Of a stretch of 64,000 bases of DNA, positions 17,639 to 27,581 are shown in pieces. Source of the stretch: Planococcus liqunii (GTDB lineage Bacteria > Bacillota > Bacilli > Bacillales_A > Planococcaceae); contig NZ_CP129238.1 of assembly GCF_030413595.1 (NCBI RefSeq), forward strand, positions 3,472,001 through 3,536,000. Reading direction: 5' to 3'. Each line of letters opens with the position of its first letter. Position 1 is the stretch's first letter. The notes beneath the pieces were generated by a model that saw only the letters and a list, made by a program, of their open reading frames with translations, did no database searches and was not told the DNA's origin. A program made the translations under genes and the position numbers.

Positions 17639-20038
17639 ATGCACTTATTGATTTTCGCCATTTTGTTCCCTTTTCTTGCCGCAGCTCTCATCCCTTTAAT
17701 ACATAGGCGTCTCGGCCCTTTGAATATTGGCTGGCTTGTATTAGCGGTCCCATTTATCTTGTTTGGAATTTTTGCCTGGCAGATTCCCGGCATATCGTCT
17801 GGAGATACAATTGCTGCCGCGCTAAATTGGATTCCTTCCCTCGGCATTAACTTTTCTATTTACTTGGATGGGCTCAGCCTGATTCTTGCTTTGCTGATTA
17901 CCGGTATGGGAACCCTTGTTATTCTCTATTCCATCTATTATTTATCCCCAACTGATTCACTGCCGCATTTCTATGCTTATTTGCTCCTGTTCATGGGGGC
18001 CATGCTTGGAGTCGTACTGTCAGACAACTTGCTTGTACTGTACGTATTCTGGGAATTAACAAGCATTTCCTCTTTCTTATTGATCGCTTTCTGGTTCCAC
18101 CGGAAAAACTCGCGCTACGGAGCACAAAAATCGTTATTGATTACCGTGTTTGGCGGATTTGGAATGCTTGCTGGATTTTTAATGCTGCATACGATGACCG
18201 GCACATTCAGCGTCCGTGAAATTGTGTCAACGATTGGACAATATTCGGACCACGCACTGTTTTACCCGGCGATGTTCCTGGTGCTCCTTGGAGCATTCAC
18301 GAAATCCGCCCAATTCCCTTTCCATATCTGGCTGCCTGACGCCATGGAAGCTCCTACGCCGGTCAGCGCGTATTTGCACTCTGCCACTATGGTTAAAGCC
18401 GGGATCTATCTTGTTGCCCGCTTCACTCCGATTTTCGGCGGCACGTCTGCCTGGTTCTGGACGGTGACGCTTGTCGGCCTCGTGACCTTATTCTGGGGGT
18501 CATTCTGCGCAGTCCGGCAAACCGACCTAAAAGCGCTGCTCGCTTATTCAACCGTCAGCCAGCTCGGTTTGATCATGAGTCTGTTCGGGATGGGCTCTGC
18601 CGCCCTTCACTTCGGAGACGGCGAGGCAGGTGCTGTTTATGGCCTGGCAACATTTGCTGCCCTTTTCCATTTAGTGAACCATTCCACGTTTAAAGGTGCT
18701 TTGTTCATGGTTGTCGGCATTGTCGACCACCAAGTCGGAACACGCGACATCCGGCGCCTCGGCGGACTGATGGCATTCCTGCCGATTACGTTCACTTTTG
18801 CCGTCATCGGCAGTTTTTCCATGGCAGGGCTTCCCTTGTTCAACGGATTTCTGAGCAAGGAAATGTTTTTCACTGCTTCCGTCAATGCCGCGAGCCTTCC
18901 CGCATTTTCTGCAGAAACCTGGGGTTGGCTGATACCGGTTATTGCCTGGACAGCAAGCGTCCTGACATTTGTCTACTGCATGATCATCGTGTTCAAAACC
19001 TTCTTCGGCAAACACGAGCCGAAGAAATTGGATAAAAAACCGGTGGAGCCGCCGTTTGGCATGCTCGTTTCGCCTGCTATTTTGTCCATCCTGATTGTCG
19101 GTGTATTCTTTGTGCCAAACCTTTTGGGCGATCATTTGCTGCGCCCTGCGCTAAACGGTGTACTGCCTGGCATCACTGGTGCCGCGCCTCATATTTCTGC
19201 TTGGCACGGCTTCAATACGGAGCTCTGGATGACCATCGGCATCATTGTCGTCGGCTTTCTACTATATAAATACTTGCGCATCTGGAAGAAAGTTTACGCA
19301 ATTATTCCGGAAGGCTGGACGTTCAACGCCCTTTACAATAAATTCCTGGAGGCGCTTGAAGAAAATTCAAACTGGCTGACATCCAAGTATATGACGGGTT
19401 ATTTGCCTCATTACTTCGCTTATATTTTCGGCTTTTTCATCTTAGCAGCCGGCGGGACGCTCCTGTTGACCGGTGCGTTGTCCATTGACTTCACAACCGA
19501 TACGCCGATTCCAAGCTATGAAGTGATTTTGGCTGTTGTGATGGCTATCGCAGCAATCGCTATATTATTCGTCAAATCGCGCCTGACTTCAGTGCTGCTG
19601 AACGGCGTGCTCGGCTATTCCATTGCGATTTTCTTCGTACTGTTCCGGGCGCCGGACTTGGCATTGACCCAGCTTGTCATTGAAACCGTGACAACAGCAT
19701 TGTTCCTTTTATGCTTCTATTTCCTACCCGAATGGAAACCGGAAAAAGCTTCTAAGAATCTTAAAATCCGCAACGCCATTATTGCAGTTGCGGGAGGATT
19801 GACCGTCACCTTAATCGCTCTGTCGGTCCGCGCAGGCAATTTGTACGATTCCATTTCAAGTTATTATGAAGATGCCTACGAACTGGCTGGCGGGAAAAAT
19901 ATCGTAAATGCCATTTTAGGAGATTTCCGCGGCTTTGATACGATGCTTGAAACGCTCGTCCTTTTCATTGCCGGCCTCGGAGTCTATACACTCATTCGGA
20001 TTAAAGGCGGAAAGGAGACACGAAAAAATGAAGATTAA
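17639..20038 (+). CDS. mrpA: Na+/H+ antiporter Mrp subunit A
   Basis: 799 residues from the ATG at 17639, set by AGGAGG; an upstream extension to 17537 has no binding site and does not look like protein. MrpA is the large NuoL-like subunit of the hetero-oligomeric Mrp antiporter, which exports Na+ in exchange for H+ and supports alkali and salt tolerance. Visible NuoL-family stretches: FWELTSISSFLLIAFWFHRK, HSATMVKAGIYLVARF and FHLVNHSTFKGALFM. The C-terminal part includes the MrpB-like domain (APDLALTQLVIETVTTALFL). About 20 membrane segments. First gene of a seven-gene operon with overlaps. Confidence 0.96.
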   Translation: MHLLIFAILFPFLAAALIPLIHRRLGPLNIGWLVLAVPFILFGIFAWQIPGISSGDTIAAALNWIPSLGINFSIYLDGLSLILALLITGMGTLVILYSIYYLSPTDSLPHFYAYLLLFMGAMLGVVLSDNLLVLYVFWELTSISSFLLIAFWFHRKNSRYGAQKSLLITVFGGFGMLAGFLMLHTMTGTFSVREIVSTIGQYSDHALFYPAMFLVLLGAFTKSAQFPFHIWLPDAMEAPTPVSAYLHSATMVKAGIYLVARFTPIFGGTSAWFWTVTLVGLVTLFWGSFCAVRQTDLKALLAYSTVSQLGLIMSLFGMGSAALHFGDGEAGAVYGLATFAALFHLVNHSTFKGALFMVVGIVDHQVGTRDIRRLGGLMAFLPITFTFAVIGSFSMAGLPLFNGFLSKEMFFTASVNAASLPAFSAETWGWLIPVIAWTASVLTFVYCMIIVFKTFFGKHEPKKLDKKPVEPPFGMLVSPAILSILIVGVFFVPNLLGDHLLRPALNGVLPGITGAAPHISAWHGFNTELWMTIGIIVVGFLLYKYLRIWKKVYAIIPEGWTFNALYNKFLEALEENSNWLTSKYMTGYLPHYFAYIFGFFILAAGGTLLLTGALSIDFTTDTPIPSYEVILAVVMAIAAIAILFVKSRLTSVLLNGVLGYSIAIFFVLFRAPDLALTQLVIETVTTALFLLCFYFLPEWKPEKASKNLKIRNAIIAVAGGLTVTLIALSVRAGNLYDSISSYYEDAYELAGGKNIVNAILGDFRGFDTMLETLVLFIAGLGVYTLIRIKGGKETRKNED

Positions 20039-20450
20039 TGACGTGATATTAAAAACCGTTTCCCAAGCAGGCGTGCTGATCATTTTAACTTTCGGCGTCT
20101 ACCTTTTCCTGTCCGGACATAACCAGCCAGGCGGCGGGTTTATCGGCGGCCTGGTTCTGGCTACAGCTTTTGTGCTGATGTTTTTGACTTTCGACTCAGA
20201 GACCGTCAACAAAGCCATTCCGTTTGATTTCAAAAAGATATCGGCCCTTGGCGTCCTGCTCGCCTTTTCAAGCAGTGCGCTGCCCATGTTTTTCGGCCAG
20301 CCTTTCATGAGCCAGTCTTTCGGTTATTTCGATCTGCCGATTTTCGGAAAGACCGAACTGGCTACCGTAACCATTTTTGAATCCGGAGTGGCTCTGACGG
20401 TAATCGGAGTAGTCGTAAATATTATTACTAGTATAAGTGAGGATGAATAG
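20028..20450 (+). CDS. mrpB: Na+/H+ antiporter Mrp subunit B
   Basis: 140 residues from the ATG at 20028 (AAGGAG upstream), overlapping mrpA by 11 bases. Four membrane segments. Family stretch LFLSGHNQPGGGFIGGLVLA is present. Part of the Mrp complex. The longer open frame starting at 19935 lies inside mrpA and is not used. Confidence 0.94.
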   Translation: MKINDVILKTVSQAGVLIILTFGVYLFLSGHNQPGGGFIGGLVLATAFVLMFLTFDSETVNKAIPFDFKKISALGVLLAFSSSALPMFFGQPFMSQSFGYFDLPIFGKTELATVTIFESGVALTVIGVVVNIITSISEDE

Positions 20451-20453
20451 CGG

Positions 20454-20792
20454 ATGGAAACGATAATCATATTATTGGTCGGCATTCTTACCGCCGTGGC
20501 CATCTACCTACTCTTATCCAAAAGCTTGATCCGCGTCATTCTCGGAACCGCCATTTTATCGCATGCGGTGCACTTGCTGATTCTTGCGATGGGCGGCTTA
20601 AAAGAAGGCACTGTTCCATTGCTTGGCGAAGAAGCGGAAAGTTATGTTGACGCATTGCCGCAGGCACTGATTTTGACGGCTATTGTCATCAGTTTCGCTG
20701 TTACAGCTTTCATTCTTGTTTTGGCCTACCGTGCTTATCAAGAACTCGGCACAGATGACCTAGATGAAATGAGAGGTGTGAACGATGAATAA
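20454..20792 (+). CDS. mrpC: Na+/H+ antiporter Mrp subunit C
   Basis: 112 residues, NuoK-like, three membrane segments; [20 protein letters not shown] is the family signature near the C-terminus. Starts three bases after mrpB and overlaps mrpD by eight bases. Confidence 0.94.
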   Translation: METIIILLVGILTAVAIYLLLSKSLIRVILGTAILSHAVHLLILAMGGLKEGTVPLLGEEAESYVDALPQALILTAIVISFAVTAFILVLAYRAYQELGTDDLDEMRGVNDE

Positions 20793-22272
20793 CATCATAT
20801 TGCTTCCTGTTTTAATTCCCGTTATGGTGGGGATTTTGCTGATCTTTTTGCGTTCCTACGGCCGGACACAGGCGTGGTTCAGCATCTTTACAATGGCTGC
20901 CACGGCCGGCATTTCTTATTACCTGCTGGAAAAAGTGCAAAGCGACGGAATTCAGCGGCTCGATTTTGGAGGATGGGCACCGCCTTTCGGCATTTCATTC
21001 GTCGCCGATTCGTTTTCGCTGCTGCTGGTGCTGACGGCCAGCATCGTCACTTTTGTCTGCCTGATGTATGCCTTGTTTTCTACCAACAAATTGCTGCAGA
21101 CGATGTATTACTATCCTTCTGTACTGTTTTTGATCGCCGGCGTAAACGGGTCTTTTTTGACCGGCGACTTGTTCAACTTGTTTGTCTGCTTTGAAGTCAT
21201 GCTCTTGTCGTCTTATGTGCTGCTGACACTTGGCGGTGCAAAAAGGCAGCTTCGTGAAGCCATCAAATACGTCGTCATTAACATCGTTTCTTCCTGGTTC
21301 TTTTTGGTTGCATTGGCGTACCTATACGGAAGCGTCGGAACATTGAATATGGCCCACTTGTCGGTTCGCGTAGCTGAAGCGGGACAAGGGCCGCTCCTTA
21401 CGACCATCAGCATCGTGTTCATGATCGTCTTCAGCCTCAAGGCCGGACTGCTTCTTTACTTCTGGCTTCCGGGTTCTTACAGCACACCCCCTGTTGTGAC
21501 TTCCGCCCTTTTCGGCGCTTTGCTGACAAAAGTCGGCATATACGCACTGTTCCGGGTATTTTCACTGATCTTTAATCAGCAGCCTGAAATCACTCATGCC
21601 ATCATCGGAGTTATGGCCGGCTTAACGCTAATCGGCGGAAGCATCGGGGCCATCGCTTATAACGATATCCGAAAAATCGCTGCTTACAATGTGGTCATCG
21701 CTGTCGGTTTTATCCTGGTCGGCCTTGCGGTTTCCACGCCGAACGCAATAGAAGGTGCAATCTATTATTTAATCCATGACATGGTTGTAAAAGCGCTTCT
21801 CTTCTTGCTTGTCGGCACCGTCATTGCACTCACCGGCACTGCCCAGCTTCATCAGATGAGCGGATTGATGAAAAACTATCCGCTGCTTGGCTGGTCTTTC
21901 TTTATCACCATGCTGTCGCTTGCCGGCGTTCCGCCGCTCAGCGGATTTATTGGAAAAGTCCTCGTTTCGGAAGGTGCGATTGAAAGCGGCGCCTATATCT
22001 TATTGGCCTTATCGCTCCTATCCAGTTTGTTTGTACTATATTCACTGCTCCGCATTTTCAAAAACAGTTTTTGGGGAGAAACCATTGTGGGCAAAGAAGA
22101 CCAGGTGCCTTTAAACAGCCGCTTCCTTGTTCCTTGCGTGGTGCTTGTTCTTCTGACGTTTGGAATCGGGCTTGGAACGGAAGGGTTGTCTGCTTATGTT
22201 ACAGACGCTGCAGAAACTTTGCTGAATCCGGAAATTTACGTGGATGCGGTGCTGGAAGGTGACCGTCCATGA
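20785..22272 (+). CDS. mrpD: Na+/H+ antiporter Mrp subunit D
   Basis: 495 residues, NuoM/N-like with about 14 membrane segments. The conserved regions include [19 protein letters not shown] (with the functional Glu), [20 protein letters not shown], and [20 protein letters not shown]. Essential ion-translocating subunit with MrpA. GAGAGGTG precedes the ATG. Confidence 0.96.
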   Translation: MNNIILLPVLIPVMVGILLIFLRSYGRTQAWFSIFTMAATAGISYYLLEKVQSDGIQRLDFGGWAPPFGISFVADSFSLLLVLTASIVTFVCLMYALFSTNKLLQTMYYYPSVLFLIAGVNGSFLTGDLFNLFVCFEVMLLSSYVLLTLGGAKRQLREAIKYVVINIVSSWFFLVALAYLYGSVGTLNMAHLSVRVAEAGQGPLLTTISIVFMIVFSLKAGLLLYFWLPGSYSTPPVVTSALFGALLTKVGIYALFRVFSLIFNQQPEITHAIIGVMAGLTLIGGSIGAIAYNDIRKIAAYNVVIAVGFILVGLAVSTPNAIEGAIYYLIHDMVVKALLFLLVGTVIALTGTAQLHQMSGLMKNYPLLGWSFFITMLSLAGVPPLSGFIGKVLVSEGAIESGAYILLALSLLSSLFVLYSLLRIFKNSFWGETIVGKEDQVPLNSRFLVPCVVLVLLTFGIGLGTEGLSAYVTDAAETLLNPEIYVDAVLEGDRP

Positions 22273-22321
22273 TGGTTGATATTCTTCTACTAATCCGCCG
22301 TAGAGAAAGGACTGTTTGCTG

Positions 22322-22807
22322 ATGCCCGCACAACTTCTGATCAATATCATGATTGCCCTCCTTTGGACCTTGCTGATGGATGAAGATGCCTTTTACTTGT
22401 CGACTTTTATTGGCGGCTACTTGATCGGCATCGGCATCCTGTTCATGATGCACCGCTTTTTCGGCGCCAAATTTTACTTGCTGAGAGTTTACTCCACCAT
22501 TCGTTTGTTATTTATTTTCATTTCAGAACTGGCCCAATCCAGTTTGCTGATCATAAAACAGATACTGAGCCCTAAACTCAATATTAAACCGGGGATTTTC
22601 ACTTACGAACACAGCATGGAAGGCGCTTATGAATTAACGACGCTTGCGCTCTTATTGACACTGACTCCCGGGTCTGTTGTCATGGAAGTCTCCCCGGACG
22701 GGAAAGTCTTTTACATTCATGCCATGGATGTCGAAGAATCGAGAGACACAGTACTGCGTTCCATCAAGACATTCGAGAAAGCCATCATGGAGGTGACACG
22801 AGGATGA
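22322..22807 (+). CDS. mrpE: Na+/H+ antiporter Mrp subunit E
   Basis: 161 residues from ATG 22322 (MPAQLLIN, aligning with the usual MrpE N-terminus); a TTG two codons earlier is possible. It has two or three N-terminal membrane segments and a cytoplasmic domain with LSPKLNIKPGIFTYE and LTLTPGSVVMEVSPDGKVFY. A 49-base gap separates it from mrpD; it overlaps mrpF by four bases. Confidence 0.93.
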   Translation: MPAQLLINIMIALLWTLLMDEDAFYLSTFIGGYLIGIGILFMMHRFFGAKFYLLRVYSTIRLLFIFISELAQSSLLIIKQILSPKLNIKPGIFTYEHSMEGAYELTTLALLLTLTPGSVVMEVSPDGKVFYIHAMDVEESRDTVLRSIKTFEKAIMEVTRG

Positions 22808-23088
22808 TTGATACGATTTTAACGATTGCCTTATCCTTATTCTGCCTGGCCATTCTTCTGGCGCTTTACCGCATTATCTGGGGGCCGTCGATGCCGGACC
22901 GTGTGGTGGCACTGGATATGATTGGTGTAAACCTCATTTCAGGAGTGGCGGTATTTTCAGTGGCATTGAACACCCACGCTTACTTGGAAGTTATCCTGAT
23001 CGTCGGCATTCTCGCCTTCATCAGCACCATCGCCTTTGCCCGCTTCGTTGAGAGGGGGGATATCGTTGAGCATAAGAGAAATTATTGA
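22804..23088 (+). CDS. mrpF: Na+/H+ antiporter Mrp subunit F
   Basis: 94 residues, three membrane segments, family stretch YRIIWGPSMPDRVVALDMIG. ATGA overlap with mrpE indicates translational coupling; GAGG is just upstream. Confidence 0.94.
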   Translation: MIDTILTIALSLFCLAILLALYRIIWGPSMPDRVVALDMIGVNLISGVAVFSVALNTHAYLEVILIVGILAFISTIAFARFVERGDIVEHKRNY

Positions 23089-23431
23089 ATGGGCTGGCGT
23101 TATCCTGATTCTCCTTGGCTCTATTATGGCCGTGATCAGCGCTTTTGGCATACTCCGCCTGCCTGATGTCTATACGCGTTCCCATGCAGCAACGAAAAGT
23201 TCGACGCTTGCGGTTCTACTGTCACTCAGCGGCACGTTCATCTATTTTTGGGCAACAGAGAACTTCATCAGCGTCCGTCTCTTCCTTGGAATCACTTTCG
23301 TATTCTTGACAGCGCCGGTTTCCGGGCATTTGATTACGCGGGCTGCTTACCGCTCGAACGTCAAGCTTGCTGATATTTCCACCGAAGATGCCTTAAAAGA
23401 CGTCATCCATAAAAAAGATACAGAGGAATAA
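23066..23431 (+). CDS. mrpG: Na+/H+ antiporter Mrp subunit G
   Basis: 121 residues from a TTG at 23066 with GAGGGGGG six bases upstream; the frame extends to 23036 without a binding site. Three membrane segments; signature LRLPDVYTRSHAATKSSTL and a conserved VFLTAPVSGHLITRAAY. Overlaps mrpF by 23 bases. Last gene of the operon, followed by a terminator. Confidence 0.93.
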   Translation: MSIREIIEWAGVILILLGSIMAVISAFGILRLPDVYTRSHAATKSSTLAVLLSLSGTFIYFWATENFISVRLFLGITFVFLTAPVSGHLITRAAYRSNVKLADISTEDALKDVIHKKDTEE

Positions 23432-23464
23432 AAACAGGCCGGAATCTTTTCCGGCCTGTTTTTT
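23432..23464 (+). terminator. Terminator of the mrp operon
   Basis: Perfect 12-bp stem AACAGGCCGGAA / TTCCGGCCTGTT followed by six T. Confidence 0.9.
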
Positions 23465-23474
23465 GCTATGTCAC

Positions 23475-23500
23475 GTTTATGTTAAAAATGCTAAGGGAAT
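23475..23500 (+). promoter_or_regulatory. SigB-like promoter of the DUF1538/PII operon
   Basis: GTTTAT (23475-23480), 14-base spacer, GGGAAT (23495-23500). This matches the general-stress pattern GTTTWW-N12-15-GGGWAW, and lies 31 bases ahead of the ATG, right after the mrp terminator. Confidence 0.6.
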
Positions 23501-23530
23501 AACAGGAAAAAAGCAGTGGAGGAGTTGCAG

Positions 23531-24226
23531 ATGGAAAACGTCAAAGACACGTTCAAAGAAGTTGCCGCTGCTATCTTGCCCGTAACCATTGTCGTCATTA
23601 TTTTGCAGGTCGCCTTGATGCGCCTTCCCCTTGAAGCCCTGCTCCAATTTCTAGTCGGCGTCGTCTTTGTCAGCATCGGATTTTTCCTGTTTCTTCTCGG
23701 AGTGACCGCCGGGCTATTGCCGGTAGGCGAACTGATCGGCAAAAAGCTTCCCAAAACCAAAAAATCCTGGCTGATTATCGGCACCGGCTTTCTTCTCGGG
23801 CTGGCGGTCACCATTGCAGAACCGGATGTGCGGGTTTTGGCAAAACAAATCGATCAGGTATCTGCAGGTGAAATCAGTTCAGGCATTTTGGTAATGGCAG
23901 TAGCGCTCGGTTTGGCAATTTTTGTGGCTGCCGCTATGGTCCGCACGATTTTCAGCATTCCTATCCATTACATGCTGATTGGCGGCTATGTATTGGTCTT
24001 CGCATTGTCCATGTTCGTCCCTGAAACTTTTGTCTCCATTTCATTCGATGCCGGCGGAGTAACGACTGGGCCGATGGCAGTGCCGTTCATACTGGCTCTC
24101 GGCGTCGGCGTTGCTTCCGTCCTGCGCACTCCATCCGCCTCTTCCAGCGAAGGCTTCGGGTTAATCGGCCTCGCTTCCATCGGCCCTATTCTGGCAATCA
24201 TGCTTCTGGGGGTGCTTTTCCAATGA
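23531..24226 (+). CDS. DUF1538 membrane protein, first copy
   Basis: 231 residues from ATG 23531 (GGAGG eight bases upstream). About six to seven membrane segments. It carries the DUF1538 features: a conserved AEPDVRVLAKQIDQVSAG after the second or third segment, and FDAGGVTTGPMAVPFILALG followed by GFGLIGLASIGPILAI. Function unknown; the polar/Gly-rich loop between helices suggests a transport path. The next gene (ATGA overlap) encodes a second DUF1538 protein with the same order of motifs, and a tandem PII protein follows, so a PII-regulated membrane transporter made of two pseudo-symmetric halves is a reasonable inference. Confidence 0.85.
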   Translation: MENVKDTFKEVAAAILPVTIVVIILQVALMRLPLEALLQFLVGVVFVSIGFFLFLLGVTAGLLPVGELIGKKLPKTKKSWLIIGTGFLLGLAVTIAEPDVRVLAKQIDQVSAGEISSGILVMAVALGLAIFVAAAMVRTIFSIPIHYMLIGGYVLVFALSMFVPETFVSISFDAGGVTTGPMAVPFILALGVGVASVLRTPSASSSEGFGLIGLASIGPILAIMLLGVLFQ

Positions 24227-24966
24227 ATCTTCATGTGTTCGACGGCTTTTTGGATATCCTCACGGAAGTCGGCATGGCACTCGTTCCCCTCTTCATCTTC
24301 TTTGCTCTCTTCCAGGTTTTCATGCTTAAATTGCCCAGGCAACGGGTATTCCAAATACTACTTGGATTTATTCTGACATTTTTTGGGCTTTCTTTCTTTT
24401 TGCAAGGCGTCCATGTGGGATTCTTCCCAATCGGCCAGATGATGGGTGAATCGCTTGGTGAAATGCCTTATCCATGGATCATCATCCCGATCGGCTTTGT
24501 TCTCGGGTTTGTCGCCACGTTTGCGGAACCAGCCGTAAGCATCATGATCGATGAAGTCGACCGCGTAACCGGCGGCTATATTTCCGCCAAATTGATGCTG
24601 TATACCGTTTCAACCGGAGTGGGCATTTCCGTAGCCCTCTCAATGGTCCGCATCCTTTTCGGAATCCCGCTTTGGTATTTCATTATTCCGGGATACTTGC
24701 TCGCTTTTGTGCTCGTATTTTTTTCACAGCCTATCTTTACTGCCATCGCGTTCGACTCCGGAGGCGTTTCCACGGGCCCGATGACGGTCACTTTCATTTC
24801 GGCTATGGCAGTTGGTGTGGCTTCGGTTACCGAAGGGCGGGATCCTTTAGTGGATGGATTCGGCCTGATCGCTCTCGTCGCCCTTACGCCAATTCTGGCA
24901 GTGCTGATATTAGGGCTGATTTTCACAAGAAAAGGTGGGGCTGAAAACGATGAATCTGAATCATAG
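24223..24966 (+). CDS. DUF1538 membrane protein, second copy
   Basis: 247 residues, overlapping the first copy by four bases. Same topology and motifs: AEPAVSIMIDEVDRVTGGYI, FDSGGVSTGPMTVTFISAMA, DGFGLIALVALTPILAVLIL. The paired arrangement suggests the two proteins assemble together; in other bacteria, as I recall, the two modules can be one longer protein. The C-terminus is short and charged. Its end overlaps the PII gene by 17 bases. Confidence 0.85.
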   Translation: MNLHVFDGFLDILTEVGMALVPLFIFFALFQVFMLKLPRQRVFQILLGFILTFFGLSFFLQGVHVGFFPIGQMMGESLGEMPYPWIIIPIGFVLGFVATFAEPAVSIMIDEVDRVTGGYISAKLMLYTVSTGVGISVALSMVRILFGIPLWYFIIPGYLLAFVLVFFSQPIFTAIAFDSGGVSTGPMTVTFISAMAVGVASVTEGRDPLVDGFGLIALVALTPILAVLILGLIFTRKGGAENDESES

Positions 24967-25651
24967 ACTGATGATTGCCATAGTTAAACGGGGCCATTCA
25001 CGTCCTGTCATTGCCGCCGCCAAGGAAGCCGGCGCGGACGGAGCCACTATTCTGTACGGTGAAGGGATTGGCCGCAACGAGAAGCCGACTTTTTTAGGCC
25101 TGCCGGCTACCCATGAAAAAGACGTCGTATTCATCGCCATCGATGGCAGCCTGGAAGACGCCGTCGCCGAAGCTGTTTCCCGTGTAGGGAAGCTCGGCAT
25201 TCCGGGTTATGGCCTCGGCTTCACTTTGCACTTGAACAAATTGCTGGGTGTCCGGCATCTCTCAAACCGTGTAAACCATGTTAGAGCCAAGAAAGGTGGA
25301 CAAGCGATGCAGTCGTCTCCTGAACACTTTCAACTAATTGTAACCATTGTGAACAGCGGAGACTCGGAAAAAGTGGTGGCTGCTGCTGCCAAAGCCGGCG
25401 CAGAAGGCGGAACCATTCTCACTGGCAGAGGGACCGGCGTCAATGAACAGCGCAAGTTCCTCAATTTTACGATAGAACCGGAAAAAGACGTGGTCCTCAC
25501 CCTCGTACCCGAGAGCTATACCGAGGCAATCGTTGAAAGCATCCAAAATGCTATCGACCTTTATGCTCCAGGCAGAGGCATCGCGTTTTTGATTGATATC
25601 GAAAAAGTATTCGGCGTCAACCATTCTTCCCTTGACCGGTATCATAAATGA
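24950..25651 (+). CDS. Tandem PII-family protein (two PII domains)
   Basis: 233 residues from ATG 24950 (AAAGGTGGGG upstream). Two PII-like domains joined by a short linker: residues about 1-105 (IVKRGHSRPVIAAAKEAGAD, then GATILYGEGIG) and about 120-230 (IVNSGDSEKVVAAAAKAGAE, then GGTILTGRGTGVNEQRKFLN, and AIDLYAPGRGIAFLIDIEKV). PII proteins bind ATP/ADP and often 2-oxoglutarate and dock on membrane transporters (AmtB, for example). I see no classical T-loop uridylylation tyrosine context. Translational overlap with two DUF1538 genes points to control of that putative transporter. Duplicated PII in one chain would give half the number of subunits in the trimer, or a non-trimeric assembly. Confidence 0.85.
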   Translation: MNLNHRLMIAIVKRGHSRPVIAAAKEAGADGATILYGEGIGRNEKPTFLGLPATHEKDVVFIAIDGSLEDAVAEAVSRVGKLGIPGYGLGFTLHLNKLLGVRHLSNRVNHVRAKKGGQAMQSSPEHFQLIVTIVNSGDSEKVVAAAAKAGAEGGTILTGRGTGVNEQRKFLNFTIEPEKDVVLTLVPESYTEAIVESIQNAIDLYAPGRGIAFLIDIEKVFGVNHSSLDRYHK

Positions 25652-25654
25652 AAA

Positions 25655-25684
25655 AACGCTGGAACCATAAAAGGTTTCAGCGTT
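25655..25684 (+). terminator. Terminator of the DUF1538/PII operon
   Basis: 12-bp stem AACGCTGGAACC / GGTTTCAGCGTT, one G-U, six-base loop. Confidence 0.8.
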
Positions 25685-25746
25685 CTTTCATTTCCCGGGA
25701 AATTTTTTGTTAAAAACAACAGCTTTTTCAATCCTCTGAAGGTTTA

Positions 25747-25784
25747 AAAACCCGGCAAGCCGTGATCACAGCTTGCCGGGTTTT
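25747..25784 (-). terminator. Terminator after the catalase gene
   Basis: Perfect 14-bp stem AAAACCCGGCAAGC / GCTTGCCGGGTTTT. Confidence 0.9.
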
Positions 25785-25792
25785 ACTCTTTC

Positions 25793-27406
25793 TTAATACG
25801 GTTCTGCTTCGTGCCCTTTAGCGGCTGCGCCTTGTGCTACTTTGTTGGCAGCGGGCTTGCCGTAAACTTTAGGTTCGCCGGCTTTCATTTCTTCGTTTGC
25901 TTTGATCTTCTGTTCCATGTTTTCACGAACACGGCGGCCGTAATCTTCATCCGCCTGTGTGAAGTGGTGGATCATTTCTTCCTGGATTCGTGGGTCGCAT
26001 ACCGATAATGCATCGCCCAGGTTGTTGATCAGTTCTTCACGTTCCCAATCTTCAAAGCTGCGGTAGGTTTCCCCGGCCTGGCCGTAGTTGTTCGTACGGT
26101 CAATCGGCTGGCTGACCACTTTGTCGTTATAAGCCGGTTCATGAGGCGGTGCCACTTTTTCCGCTTCTTTCACGCCGCCAAGAACAGATGGCTCGTAGTT
26201 GATGTGCGGATTCGGCACATGTTCTGCCGGACGGTCCATCATGCCGCCGTACTGGTTCGTTGCGACACGTTTTTTCGGTGCGTTGACCGGCAGTTGCAGG
26301 TAGTTCGCCCCTACCCGGTAACGCTGCGTATCGGAATACGAGAACGTACGCCCTTGCAGCATTTTGTCATCCGAGAAATCAAGGCCGTCTACAAGTACCC
26401 CAGTACCGAATGCAGCCTGCTCGATTTCAGCATGGTAGTTTTCCGGGTTGCGGTTCAAGACCATTTTCCCAACAGGAAGGAACGGGAATTTATCCTGCGG
26501 CCATAATTTAGTGTCATCCAATGGATCGAAATCAAGTTCCGCATGCTCATCATCGCTCATGATCTGAACGAACAATTCCCACTCCGGGTAATCGCCGCGT
26601 TCAATCGATTCAAACAAGTCCTGCGTGGCATGTCCGGTATTTTCTGCCTGAATTTCATTGGCTTCCGCCTGCGTCAAATTGCGGATGCCCTGTTTTGGCT
26701 CCCAGTGATACTTGACGAGAACAGCTTCGCCTTTGTCATTGACCCATTTGTAAGTGTTTACGCCGGATCCCTGCATGTGGCGGTAGGTTGCCGGGATACC
26801 CCATGGCGAGAACAGGAACGTAATCATATGCGTTGCTTCCGGAGTGCGGGCTACAAAGTCAAACATGCGCTCAGGATTCGGCACGTTTGAAACCGGATCG
26901 TTTTTAAATGCGTGGATCATATCCGGGAACTTCATGGCATCGCGGATAAAGAAGATTTTTAAGTTGTTGCCAACCAAATCCCAGTTGCCGTCTTCCGTGT
27001 ACATTTTCACTGCAAACCCACGCGGATCGCGAGCCGTTTCAGAAGAATGCCGTGACCCTGCTACGGTTGAAAAGCGAACCATTAGCGGCGTCTGTTTGCC
27101 GGCGCCCGAGAATACTTTTGCACGTGTGAATTTTTCTACCGGCTCATCGCCGACTTTGCCGTATGTTTCAAAATATCCAAACGCACCCGCACCGCGCGCG
27201 TGAACAATTCGTTCAGGAATTTCTTCACGGTCAAAATGCGAAATCTTTTCGATAAAATGGTAGTTTTCCAAAGTGGCTGGCCCACGATTTCCGACCGTCC
27301 GTATATTCTGGTTGTCTTTGACTGGATGCCCTTGGCGGGTCGTTAAGGTTTCTTCGCTTTCGCCTGTGCCCATTTTGTTCTTGAAGTCTTCATTTTTTTC
27401 AGTCAT
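25793..27406 (-). CDS. katA: Haem catalase
   Basis: 537 residues from the ATG at 27406 (GGAGGAGG six bases upstream); the frame extends six codons further without support. It breaks down hydrogen peroxide. Distal haem His69 lies in [15 protein letters not shown], the conserved Asn in [20 protein letters not shown], and the proximal haem tyrosine in [20 protein letters not shown]. It is longer at the C-terminus than the ~483-residue KatA of B. subtilis, with a charged Ala/Lys-rich tail, as in some stress catalases. The upstream promoter looks SigB-type; no PerR box was found, so this is probably a general-stress catalase. The symbol denotes the family only. Confidence 0.93.
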   Translation of the reverse strand: MTEKNEDFKNKMGTGESEETLTTRQGHPVKDNQNIRTVGNRGPATLENYHFIEKISHFDREEIPERIVHARGAGAFGYFETYGKVGDEPVEKFTRAKVFSGAGKQTPLMVRFSTVAGSRHSSETARDPRGFAVKMYTEDGNWDLVGNNLKIFFIRDAMKFPDMIHAFKNDPVSNVPNPERMFDFVARTPEATHMITFLFSPWGIPATYRHMQGSGVNTYKWVNDKGEAVLVKYHWEPKQGIRNLTQAEANEIQAENTGHATQDLFESIERGDYPEWELFVQIMSDDEHAELDFDPLDDTKLWPQDKFPFLPVGKMVLNRNPENYHAEIEQAAFGTGVLVDGLDFSDDKMLQGRTFSYSDTQRYRVGANYLQLPVNAPKKRVATNQYGGMMDRPAEHVPNPHINYEPSVLGGVKEAEKVAPPHEPAYNDKVVSQPIDRTNNYGQAGETYRSFEDWEREELINNLGDALSVCDPRIQEEMIHHFTQADEDYGRRVRENMEQKIKANEEMKAGEPKVYGKPAANKVAQGAAAKGHEAEPY

Positions 27407-27443
27407 GAAAATCCTCCTCCACAATAGTCTATCAACCTATAAA

Positions 27444-27469
27444 CTTCCCATTTCCAGAAGAAATTAAAC
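27444..27469 (-). promoter_or_regulatory. SigB-like promoter of the catalase gene
   Basis: Minus strand GTTTAA (27469-27464), 14-base spacer, GGGAAG (27449-27444): six of six and five of six matches to GTTTWW and GGGWAW. Confidence 0.6.
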
Positions 27470-27581
27470 ATTTGCACATGGCAAAAAACGAACGGATTCC
27501 AGCATTTTTCTTCTGGATAGACAAAACCCTTAAAATGTGAAAAACTTGAAGAAGGATTTTATAGAGAAAGCAGGGCTTGAA

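Noticed and set aside
27407..27530. PerR box upstream of catalase
   Set aside because: No TTATAAT-N-ATTATAA-like sequence seen; the region instead fits a SigB-type promoter.
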